Below the pieces are notes generated by a model that was not told where the DNA came from, did no database searches, and saw only the letters and a list, made by a program, of their open reading frames with translations. The translations under genes and the position numbers were made by a program. A DNA stretch of 64,000 nucleotides from Lewinella sp038528965 (GTDB lineage Bacteria > Bacteroidota > Bacteroidia > Chitinophagales > Saprospiraceae): the NCBI GenBank assembly GCA_038528965.1, contig JBCBEC010000003.1, forward strand, positions 62,001 through 126,000, read 5' to 3'. Of the stretch, positions 43,281 to 50,880 are shown one piece after another. Position 1 is the first letter of the stretch. Each line of letters begins with the position of its first letter.

Positions 43281-45725
43281 TCATCGATAAATCCTTGCCT
43301 GCTTCACGTATACCTTGCGCTGACCCGTGACTTGCGAATCTACCTTGAATTCAATATCGAGCGCAAAATCCTGCTCCGGGCAATCGCAATTATGGGTGAC
43401 GTTTTGGTAGAAATGCTGTTTGAGTGCCAAACAGTAGGCCCCCAATTCATGTATCTCTGCCTCGGTCATGACCGTTTGGCCATCCAATTCCGGGATGTTT
43501 GAAAAAGTGAGGTATTCGATCATGAAGTCCTGTCCTGGAATGATGGACCACAACAGCAGCATGATCTGATCGTGTAGCACCCCTGGCTCCGGAAATACAA
43601 TGCTGTGCTCCTTGAACTGCACGTTAATAATAAAACCAGGATTAAAGTTGTACAGATTCTTGGTAATCACCACGCCGTTGGCGTCCTCATCTGGGAAAGA
43701 ACGGTGTACGAGTATACCCATTGCCGCCGAAAGATGGTCGATTTTATAATAGGTCCGCTCCTCAAAAGCGCGCCAATTCCAAAGACTAGCCCACACCTTC
43801 TTGATGACCCGATCAATAGTTTTGGTAGGGTGATCCCGCTTGGCGGAATGAGAATTGTAGAGGCCTGCACCATTGAAAAATTCCAAGTCTTCGGCATTGG
43901 TAGATGAGCGGAAACGGATCGATTCAAAATCCGCAAAGTTCCGGATGCGTTGGCGTACTAACTCTACTAAGGCAGGATCGGTGGGGGCGGCTTTAATCCG
44001 GTCTTGCAGATCCTCCAAGCGGGCTCGGCGAACACTTGCATCATTGTTAAAGGCCTCATCCGCTAGCATTTCTTCTATGTAATCATCCAGACCAGATTCT
44101 TTCAAATGCTGATCATAGTAATAGAATGGGATGGCGAAGGGATCTTCCGGAACGGGTATGGGCAGACCATTCACTTCTACCTTCATGATTTCCGCAAAAT
44201 TAGCTGCCTTACCACCGATAATATTCACCGCCGAGTGGTCGACATCACGTAATTCCACCAAGCCTTGCAGTTCGGTATTTTTCTCCAGTACAATGGTATC
44301 ACTGGGTTCGGTTAATGACCAAAATGCATTGGCCTCCGCCAAAGACGCACGGCGAATGGTGAAAGAATCCGCCTCTACTTTGAGGTATACCAATTGATCC
44401 AATAAGGTATCCAGCCTTGGGTTCGTCCAGCCATCGCGCAAGGCCATATTGGGGGTCCGGCGATTATGACTCAATACATTGATGTGGCTCAGAGGCGTCT
44501 GAAACTCAGTGGTGATGATTCCGGCTACGACCGAGACATCGTTGGGAATACCATCCAGTAAAACGATATCACGGCGACTCAGGTAGGTATCCTCCAAGTC
44601 AGACACCGGCAGTTTGCGCAAATAGCCATAGTTTTCCGCCAAATTGAGCGCCTGGTAGTTTTGCCCCTCATAAATCTCCGCCGTACTGATGGTGGGAACA
44701 TCACAATCGTTAAATTCCAGACGGTTAGCCAGCAGAAATAACTTACCCTCCAAATACGAAGTAGCTAGGATCTTGTCGTACAACAAACGTATCTCTGCGC
44801 AGCTGATTTCGTTACCGGAAACAAAGTGTAAAACGTATCGATCCTGATTACGATAGTAGTTGATACTTGCGGGATACAGGTACCGCTCCTCATGGTCTCG
44901 ATATTGGGTTAGATTGAAGATGTGGTTCCCCTGATTGAACTCAAGAATAGTAGCTGCAAAGCTATAGTGTAGGGGATAACGTTTGGTATTTTGATAATAC
45001 ATCAACCCATCACGGGAATTGTAGATGATCTTCACCGAAGAAACCTCACCATCGTGAGAACGGGAAGGTAAACTACTGGCCTGTTCAAACGCTACTTCAT
45101 TTATAAGCTGGTTGAAATAGTGGAAATCATCGTTTTCCTGCTTCAACAAGTGAACACGCATGAGGGTATCCCGTCCCTGAAGTGCAATCTTACGATCGAA
45201 ATAACCCGCTTTACGGAACAGTAAGGTATCACTTTGCGGTAATACACTAGATTGGTGCCATTCCACATCTTTGTCCGCAATACTTAGGAACTGACCGTCG
45301 GAGAAGGCCTTATACGTTTGGATACGATCGTTCACCGCCACTTCCACAAAGTAGACCCCAAATGGTAAAGTGGGGAACAAGTAACTCCCACTCGTCAATT
45401 GCCCAATGCTACGCATCAGACGCCCATCTGTAGCATACAACTTTATCCCTAGCGGAAAACTGCCGTCCCAGACCAAGGCATTATTGCGAAAGCGATAGCT
45501 AAAGGCAGCAGCAGAAATACTATCCGAAGCATTATTTTTCAGCAAAAAGTCGCCGAAATAATTCGTGCTTGTTTGCTCTTCAGAATGGAGGAGTAAGACC
45601 TCAACATTATAGAGCGACTCCCCCGTAGCCGCATCCTGCACCTGTCCGTGGTAGATCGCCTGACCAAATACATTGGTCAATGACAAAGAAGTAAGTATAC
45701 TGAGAATGAAAACGCGGACTAACAT
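43281..45725 (-). CDS. Exported PEP-synthase/dikinase-like protein
   Basis: An 814-residue protein from ATG 45725, where a signal peptide begins (LVRVFILSILTSLSLTNVFGQ). The N-terminal 180 residues look like a carboxypeptidase-regulatory strand set and a type A-sorting-like segment. A swivelling phosphohistidine-like domain carries 'TPLSHINVLSHNRRTPNMAL' with His414. A PPDK N-terminal ATP-grasp domain follows, with 'IGGKAANFAEI' (about 501-511) and 'RFRSSTNAEDLEFFNGAGLY'. The order, phosphohistidine domain before ATP-grasp, recalls alpha-glucan water dikinase. Export is odd for an ATP-using enzyme, so it may act on another substrate or be non-catalytic. Confidence 0.82.
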   Translation of the reverse strand: MLVRVFILSILTSLSLTNVFGQAIYHGQVQDAATGESLYNVEVLLLHSEEQTSTNYFGDFLLKNNASDSISAAAFSYRFRNNALVWDGSFPLGIKLYATDGRLMRSIGQLTSGSYLFPTLPFGVYFVEVAVNDRIQTYKAFSDGQFLSIADKDVEWHQSSVLPQSDTLLFRKAGYFDRKIALQGRDTLMRVHLLKQENDDFHYFNQLINEVAFEQASSLPSRSHDGEVSSVKIIYNSRDGLMYYQNTKRYPLHYSFAATILEFNQGNHIFNLTQYRDHEERYLYPASINYYRNQDRYVLHFVSGNEISCAEIRLLYDKILATSYLEGKLFLLANRLEFNDCDVPTISTAEIYEGQNYQALNLAENYGYLRKLPVSDLEDTYLSRRDIVLLDGIPNDVSVVAGIITTEFQTPLSHINVLSHNRRTPNMALRDGWTNPRLDTLLDQLVYLKVEADSFTIRRASLAEANAFWSLTEPSDTIVLEKNTELQGLVELRDVDHSAVNIIGGKAANFAEIMKVEVNGLPIPVPEDPFAIPFYYYDQHLKESGLDDYIEEMLADEAFNNDASVRRARLEDLQDRIKAAPTDPALVELVRQRIRNFADFESIRFRSSTNAEDLEFFNGAGLYNSHSAKRDHPTKTIDRVIKKVWASLWNWRAFEERTYYKIDHLSAAMGILVHRSFPDEDANGVVITKNLYNFNPGFIINVQFKEHSIVFPEPGVLHDQIMLLLWSIIPGQDFMIEYLTFSNIPELDGQTVMTEAEIHELGAYCLALKQHFYQNVTHNCDCPEQDFALDIEFKVDSQVTGQRKVYVKQARIYR

Positions 45726-45980
45726 AGCTAATGCAACTTTCTCTGTCAAGACGGAACACTGGTGGCGTAAGGTTGGGTTAATCCGGACATTGAACATTCA
45801 CGGCCTATTTGTCGTTTATATTACATGCTATATCCGATCCACTACTCTTTCTCTTCATCCCTTTTGTCGCCCCATCTGTGCCAAGCAAAAAAACGGTAAT
45901 ATAGCATCTTCTTTGTTGGCTAAGATAATGCCAATACCAGTCCCTTTTCGTTATTTTTTCATGCTAAACTTGACGTAAAT

Positions 45981-46337
45981 ATGTCTAAGTCAGATCATTT
46001 CCAAGAGGCCATTGATTGGGCCAAATCATTAAGCCTTTCCGATTTCAGAGCCAATACCGAAGGTTACGAAAGTCCTCATACCTTCAACCAGGCGGATAAA
46101 GGCCTGTCTTTCACCCCTGATATGACAGGAAGACGCCGCACCAATAAGTTTTATTTGGAAATTGCTCTGAAAACAGAAGAACCCCGAGACACAATCTCTA
46201 AATGGAAGCTGATGAGTACGTTGGCTTCTATGAAAGGAGGGAAACTGTATCTGCTGGCACCGCGCGGGCACAAAGCCTACGTAGAGCGCTTACGCGATGA
46301 GCACCAACTTCCTAATACTGAAGTGGTTGCGCTATAA
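45981..46337 (+). CDS. Conserved small cytoplasmic protein
   Basis: A 118-residue soluble protein without signal peptide: 'DHFQEAIDWAKSLSLSDFRANTEGYE', then 'GLSFTPDMTGRRRTNKFYLEIALKTE', 'KWKLMSTLASMKGGKLYLLAPRGHKAYVERL'. The E-(x)n-E-I-A-L-K and K-L-Y-L-L-A-P pattern is vaguely like restriction-endonuclease-fold proteins, but key acids are not convincing. I do not recognise a family. It is followed by a strong terminator. Confidence 0.75.
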   Translation: MSKSDHFQEAIDWAKSLSLSDFRANTEGYESPHTFNQADKGLSFTPDMTGRRRTNKFYLEIALKTEEPRDTISKWKLMSTLASMKGGKLYLLAPRGHKAYVERLRDEHQLPNTEVVAL

Positions 46338-46355
46338 ACGGCTAACTGCCTACAG

Positions 46356-46390
46356 AAAATGGCCCGTCGCATATTACAACGGGCCATTTT
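46356..46390. terminator. Strong bidirectional terminator
   Basis: AAAATGGCCCGT (46356-46367) and ACGGGCCATTTT (46379-46390) form a perfect 12-bp stem with an 11-base loop, flanked by A on one side and T on the other. It lies between the stops of two convergent genes, so it works in both directions. Confidence 0.85.
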
Positions 46391-46408
46391 CATTTCTACA
46401 AGAGTAGC

Positions 46409-47680
46409 TTATCCGCGCTTTCTACGCCTACGTCCCTTTCGTTCTTCCTCTTCCGGATCGGGATCCTCCAATTTGAATTTTACCGGTAGGTTAAACTGGA
46501 CCCGCACCGCTCTTCCCTGTACCTTGCCAGGAATCCAGCGAATTCCCTGCTCATTCATCAGGTTGACTACCCGCAAAGATTCTTCGCCACAGCCCCCACC
46601 AATTTCTCGGAGAATGTTTGCCTCTGTGATACGTCCATCTTTTTCTACTATGAAGGTGATAATGACCGTTCCTTCTATTCCATTCTTAATAGCTGTTTCC
46701 GGATAGGTAATATTTCCATAGATAAATAACAGCAGCTTATGTTGTTGACAAGCATGCCGCTGCGCCTTATCTGTAATCTGTTCGCAGCCCGGAAAGCGTG
46801 GTGGCTCCTCCACTTTCTTGAAGATCATCTCTGGTTCTACTATCTGTGGCAAGGGTAGGATTTCATCCGCTCTCCCCGGATTACCGGTGTTCAGTGCCTC
46901 CCCTTCCCAAGTTGACAATTCAGAAGAAGCAAAAAAGGTCAGCTCGTGTTTTGTCTCGTACAACTGGCCTTTCACAGCGGCTCTAGCCTCTTCATGAAAC
47001 TTGGCTTTACCATCTTGCAAGCTGAAAGTTGATACGACCTCCGTATCCACCCCGTCTTCACTGAGGAGCAAAGTGTAGGTTAAAATATCATCAACCGGCT
47101 GGCCTTCGGTCGTCTCTGCTGCCATCATGTAGCTCAGTCGAAATTCATCTTCGTTCGAAGCGTACGCCCGGTTAAGATAAGGGGCAACATCTTCTGGGGC
47201 GATGATGGTCTTAAAGGAGATCACTCCACCCGAAGGCAAAAAACGATAGTAGGTATAGGCTGAGCCAGCAACACCTTCATATCGGTAGTAGAACCCATCC
47301 AAGCGAAAATCGCCTAGGATAAATGGCGGCGAATCAATAGTGGGAGCAACCTCCTGACTAGTTTCCACTTGCAGGCTGCGGCCGTCTCCTTTTCGCAGGA
47401 GCGTTACCTGATCTCCTTCTCCCGGTGTTATGGTGTACACCTGTCCAGCAAATTCTAGCTTATTATCCGTCTGGCCATAAGGCGTTTGTAATAAACCATG
47501 TTCATTCTGAATTAGCAATGTCCCATCCTTTTGGAAGAAGAGTTCACTGCCGGAGGTATTCGCCCCAGAATAGCTATCGGTAACAACCGTCCAGCTACTA
47601 TTTGCCAGGTCAATCTGTACTTGAGCCCCGATAGCATTACCTAGGAGCAGCAATAGAAAAGAATACATGAAGCGCGTCAT
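46409..47680 (-). CDS. Periplasmic TonB C-terminal domain protein
   Basis: A 423-residue protein with a cleavable-looking signal (MTRFMYSFLLLLLGNAIGAQ) instead of the usual TonB anchor with a proline-rich spacer. Residues about 20-290 are beta-rich and unassigned. The C-terminal part is a clear TonB_C domain: 'FPGCEQITDKAQRHACQQHK', 'ITYPETAIKNGIEGTVIITFIVEKDGRIT', 'IRWIPGKVQGRAVRVQFNLPVKF'. The Cys pair before it is common in Bacteroidota. It ends with a basic tail (KGRRRRKRG). Probably a TonB-like partner acting in the periplasm rather than the energy transducer itself. Confidence 0.86.
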   Translation of the reverse strand: MTRFMYSFLLLLLGNAIGAQVQIDLANSSWTVVTDSYSGANTSGSELFFQKDGTLLIQNEHGLLQTPYGQTDNKLEFAGQVYTITPGEGDQVTLLRKGDGRSLQVETSQEVAPTIDSPPFILGDFRLDGFYYRYEGVAGSAYTYYRFLPSGGVISFKTIIAPEDVAPYLNRAYASNEDEFRLSYMMAAETTEGQPVDDILTYTLLLSEDGVDTEVVSTFSLQDGKAKFHEEARAAVKGQLYETKHELTFFASSELSTWEGEALNTGNPGRADEILPLPQIVEPEMIFKKVEEPPRFPGCEQITDKAQRHACQQHKLLLFIYGNITYPETAIKNGIEGTVIITFIVEKDGRITEANILREIGGGCGEESLRVVNLMNEQGIRWIPGKVQGRAVRVQFNLPVKFKLEDPDPEEEERKGRRRRKRG

Positions 47681-47868
47681 AAAACTCTAGTATTTAAGGG
47701 TTGATAGGCATATTTTCGCGGTCAAAAACCACAATAATTGGATAAACACATATCTGGAATACGCATAATCTCAGTTAGAGCTAATACGAATAGACAAGAA
47801 ACGGAACAATCTTCAGGTTTATTCCAGTTCCATCAGCTAAAAATACCATCGCAGCCCGTTTTCTTACC

Positions 47869-48843
47869 TTACTCCAACAAATTCCAATTTATCACGGGCG
47901 CGTCTATACGCAATACTTGTTCATTGAGGCCATACTGCTTTTCCTGATAGAATAGTTCTCCCTCCTTGAAATAACTAATGGTTTTACTAAAATACTGCTC
48001 ACTTTGCTGTTCATACGGGCTGTATTCGGCCATGCCGAAGAGATTTGTCAACAGGACCTCTTCCTGATAGAATACCATGCCTTCTTGATCATAGAAAACA
48101 TACTTTTCCGTAAATGTGGTCAGGGCACAACCAGGATCACAGCCCTCTTCGGTAAACTCCCAGCGGGTGGTTTCCATACCAGGCGTACAATACCGGCTGG
48201 TTTGGTCGACACAATTAAGTTCGACTTTGTCCTCGACGCTCGCACGATCTATTCGTTCACATTCCTTTTGAACCTGCCTGCGAATAGTTGCTACTTCTTG
48301 CTCGACTTGGCTTCTATTTTGCGCCAATAGCCGGCATTCCACTCCCGGAAAGGTTTGGCGGAGCTTTGCGTTAGCAAAAAACTGCACCGCCTCATTGGCT
48401 TTCTCCAAGCCTAAAGTTAACAGCTCCACCTCCTCCTGACCCCTATCGAGAATCTGCCCAGCAGGGTCTTGCCAGCGGATTAGGGTAGGTAGATCGACAT
48501 CAATGGGGTTACCTAGCTGGATGGTAAAGTAATAGCGATTCTCCTGCTTGCCGGCCCGTTCAAAAATGAAGTACAAATCACCTTGTGTGGTGAAATAGTA
48601 ATCAACCGCCCTTTGCCAGGAAGTCACACTTAACTTTACGATCTCTCCGTTTTGCAGGTACGCTTTACCGCCCTTTTCAAAATCATAGACTTGCAAATCG
48701 TCAAGGTGCTCCTGGAGACTGTAGTAACGCTGGCGGATTTCTTGGATTTCATCCGCTACCGCAAACTCAAGCTGTGCCAGCACTGCGTTTACCACGATAC
48801 TGGCACAAAAGAGCAACGTCCACCTTTTTACTCGTAATCCCAT
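47869..48843 (-). CDS. Hypothetical exported protein
   Basis: A 324-residue protein starting at ATG 48843 (MGLRVKRWTLLFCASIVVNAVLAQ, a signal peptide); the longer frame to 48915 adds an unlikely N-terminus. An amphipathic helix (EIQEIRQRYYSLQEHL) is followed by strands, then 'QNRSQVEQEVATIRRQVQKECERI' and a Cys-bearing region (four Cys at about 230-258). No family recognised. Expressed on the same strand as the secreted hydrolase upstream, with a repeat element between. Confidence 0.7.
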   Translation of the reverse strand: MGLRVKRWTLLFCASIVVNAVLAQLEFAVADEIQEIRQRYYSLQEHLDDLQVYDFEKGGKAYLQNGEIVKLSVTSWQRAVDYYFTTQGDLYFIFERAGKQENRYYFTIQLGNPIDVDLPTLIRWQDPAGQILDRGQEEVELLTLGLEKANEAVQFFANAKLRQTFPGVECRLLAQNRSQVEQEVATIRRQVQKECERIDRASVEDKVELNCVDQTSRYCTPGMETTRWEFTEEGCDPGCALTTFTEKYVFYDQEGMVFYQEEVLLTNLFGMAEYSPYEQQSEQYFSKTISYFKEGELFYQEKQYGLNEQVLRIDAPVINWNLLE

Positions 48844-48916
48844 TTTACTGGTCCATCTCATAACTACTTGTTCTAGACAAAAAGCGACTTGCTCAACGCC
48901 TGTTGCATTTGTCATA

Positions 48917-48956
48917 CAGACGCTCCCGATAACTATCGAGAAGCAATGCGTCTCTT
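48917..48956. repeat. Imperfect palindromic element (agacgc...gcgtct)
   Basis: Reads cagacgctcccgataactat followed by cgagaagcaatgcgtctct, with outer arms agacgc/gcgtct and an inner cgat/atcg. The same outer arms and 'ctcccgataac' core recur at 55348-55389, and the perfect short form at 55408-55427. It lies between the lipase-like and hypothetical genes. Confidence 0.75.
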
Positions 48957-49000
48957 CAGCGAGAGATTTTCTACTGATTCATGCTATGTAGCAAACTAAC

Positions 49001-50437
49001 CTATTCCACCACAATTTTCCGCACCGCTTGCCCGGTTTTCGTTTGCACCTGTAGCATGTACAGACCTGCGGGGACGTAGGAAATATCCAAACGAGTATTA
49101 CCCTGCAACAGCATATTCTGCAGTACGATCTGGCCTTGTTGATTAAGGAGTTGCACGAAAGCATCTTCCTCCAAGCCTTCCAACTGCATCCAATCCTGGG
49201 CCGGTACGGGGAATACCTTCAATGGAATACTATTCAACATCTCATCCGTATCCACAGTCCAGTCAGCAAAGCTGCTGAAGAACAGTGCCGTTTGAATGAC
49301 CGCTGGCTCTACACATTGACCGTGATCCGCACTGGGGTTTACATCAGCGGTGGATAAGGAAACTGCCCCCAGTTCTTGCATTACCGAATCAGCGACAATG
49401 CTATTGCGGAAGTTAACCTGATCATCCGCCATGCAATAGAAAATACGGGTCGGCTGCTGGGGTGCCCATTCGTAGGTATCATTATCGCGTAAGGCATCCA
49501 CTATCGGATGGTCTGCATTTGGATCTTCGAGCGCCGCAACAATGCTATCCTGTAGGATATTGCGCGTAATTGGTGCGCCAAATTCTGATGTCAGCGCGGC
49601 AATCAGGGTACTATTCAAAGCGCCAAGGCCAATGTTCCCATCAAAAAAGTCCTGAATAGGCTGCACGTAGGCCGGTTTAAACACTTCTTCAATATCGTCA
49701 TATAAACCGTAGACATAATTGTACGACAGGTAAGTATTGGGCAGATAAGCCACAAAGTTGTAAGGCTCATCACTCAATATCACATCCCGCATTACACCGC
49801 TGATACTGTAGGGGCCCGAAAGGTGAGCCGCTGCCGTTACCGTAAACTCATCCGACAGCTCAAGTTCTAAAGATTGATGCAAGGCCATACTAGCGTGACC
49901 ACCCTGGGAGTAGCCGGTAACAAAGAGTTGATCATTCAATAATAAATCTATTTCCGGTGCGTGTGCGCGAACGGCGCGAACCATATCTACCGCAGCGGAG
50001 GCTTCTGATTCCCGGTGCACATAAGGGTGAAAACCACGAGCTTCTCCTGCCCCTAAAAAGTCAGGTGCTAAGCTCACATAGCCCAAACCACCAAAAACTT
50101 CGGCGATCTGAAAACCACCGGCCAGGTTAGAAGGCACATCCTGTGGGCCATCCACGGTACCGTGTTGGTAAACCAGTAGCGGATAGATCGTCGTTTCTTC
50201 CCGCACTGGTAGAACTAACAGGCCAGAAGCTGTATCCAGTTGATTGAATACATCTGGAGTAGTGTAGGTAACTTTCCAGTACTCGATTCCATTTTGGATC
50301 AAGAAACCATATTCCTGGGCCAGAGAGCTTTGCGAGCGGTCTCCCAAATATTCAATACTTACGAGGTCCTGAGCTTGGCCAGGAAGAAAGAGAAATAGCG
50401 ATAAAAGACCGATAATTCCAGTACGAATTGCAGACAT
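49001..50437 (-). CDS. Secreted lipase-like alpha/beta hydrolase with T9SS type A domain
   Basis: A 478-residue enzyme from ATG 50437 (signal MSAIRTGIIGLLSLFLFLPGQAQ). The fold is shown by 'YPLLVYQHGT', the elbow GYSQGGHA with the nucleophile Ser, 'FYCMADDQV' with the acid, and 'PSADHGQC' with the base His. This arrangement, with a long lid between, resembles secretory lipases of the LIP type. The last 75 residues are the type A sorting domain (LKVFPVPAQDWMQLEG ... AGLYMLQVQT). A promoter-like element precedes it. Divergent from feoA. Confidence 0.88.
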   Translation of the reverse strand: MSAIRTGIIGLLSLFLFLPGQAQDLVSIEYLGDRSQSSLAQEYGFLIQNGIEYWKVTYTTPDVFNQLDTASGLLVLPVREETTIYPLLVYQHGTVDGPQDVPSNLAGGFQIAEVFGGLGYVSLAPDFLGAGEARGFHPYVHRESEASAAVDMVRAVRAHAPEIDLLLNDQLFVTGYSQGGHASMALHQSLELELSDEFTVTAAAHLSGPYSISGVMRDVILSDEPYNFVAYLPNTYLSYNYVYGLYDDIEEVFKPAYVQPIQDFFDGNIGLGALNSTLIAALTSEFGAPITRNILQDSIVAALEDPNADHPIVDALRDNDTYEWAPQQPTRIFYCMADDQVNFRNSIVADSVMQELGAVSLSTADVNPSADHGQCVEPAVIQTALFFSSFADWTVDTDEMLNSIPLKVFPVPAQDWMQLEGLEEDAFVQLLNQQGQIVLQNMLLQGNTRLDISYVPAGLYMLQVQTKTGQAVRKIVVE

Positions 50438-50470
50438 GAGCTTATTTAAATTAAGGCTGATAAATGTCGT

Positions 50471-50478
50471 CAAATATA
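50471..50478 (-). promoter_or_regulatory. Putative -7 element of lipase-like gene
   Basis: Minus strand reads TATATTTG, matching TAnnTTTG, 34-41 bases upstream of the ATG at 50437. No clear -33 TTTG at normal spacing. Confidence 0.4.
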
Positions 50479-50511
50479 CTCAAGCTGTTGTTATATTTTT
50501 GCCCACACTAA

Positions 50512-50546
50512 TTAGAATCAATCTAAATAGTTAAGTTTAGTTAACT
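50512..50546 (+). promoter_or_regulatory. Candidate operator of the feoAB operon
   Basis: Two inverted repeats sit back to back: TTAGA-ATCAA-TCTAA (50512-50526) and AGTTAA-GTTTAG-TTAACT (50529-50546). The second overlaps the -7 element of the feo promoter, where a repressor would block transcription. Iron-dependent control by a Fur- or DtxR-type protein is known for feo genes in general; the identity of the binding protein here is inferred only. Confidence 0.45.
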
Positions 50547-50549
50547 TTG
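50542..50549 (+). promoter_or_regulatory. Putative -7 promoter element of feoAB
   Basis: TAACTTTG matches TAnnTTTG exactly and lies 80-87 bases before the feoA ATG. The -33 element is not recognisable at the usual distance. Confidence 0.45.
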
Positions 50550-50628
50550 CGACGGCTAAGTGTTTCAACTACACACACAGTATTAGGAAAGTTGCTGAAA
50601 TTGAACCCAGTAACGCTAAAGCTTACAT

Positions 50629-50880
50629 ATGACGTTTCGTCCTTCTCCTTCCATTATTCGACCACCGTCGTCTCCGCTTGCCGTGGGCGAACGGGGCGTT
50701 ATTGCTGGCTTTACACAAGCTGATTATGCTTCTAGCCTCATGGCCATGGGAGTGTTGCCAGGCAGCACTATTGAGGTTAAGCGCAGAGCACCCTTTGGCG
50801 GAGCCGTATATGTAGTAATTGATGAACAAATGTTGGCGCTTCGCCTCCAGGAATTAGAGGCCATCGTTATCGATAAATGA
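50629..50880 (+). CDS. feoA: FeoA ferrous iron transport accessory protein
   Basis: An 83-residue SH3-like protein: 'LAVGERGVIAGFTQADYASSLMAMGVLPGSTIEVKRRAPFGGAVYVVID' is the FeoA core, with the conserved L-x-x-M-G-(V/L)-x-P-G turn. FeoA supports the FeoB ferrous iron channel at its cytoplasmic side. It overlaps feoB by four bases (ATGA), so the pair is translationally coupled. Confidence 0.95.
   Translation: MTFRPSPSIIRPPSSPLAVGERGVIAGFTQADYASSLMAMGVLPGSTIEVKRRAPFGGAVYVVIDEQMLALRLQELEAIVIDK

Noticed and set aside
46359..46706. Plus-strand frame of 115 codons
   Set aside because: It begins inside the terminator hairpin and lies antisense to the TonB C-terminal domain.
47738..47947. Plus-strand frame of 69 codons
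   Set aside because: Its second half is antisense to the C-terminus of the exported protein gene and the first half has no recognisable protein character.
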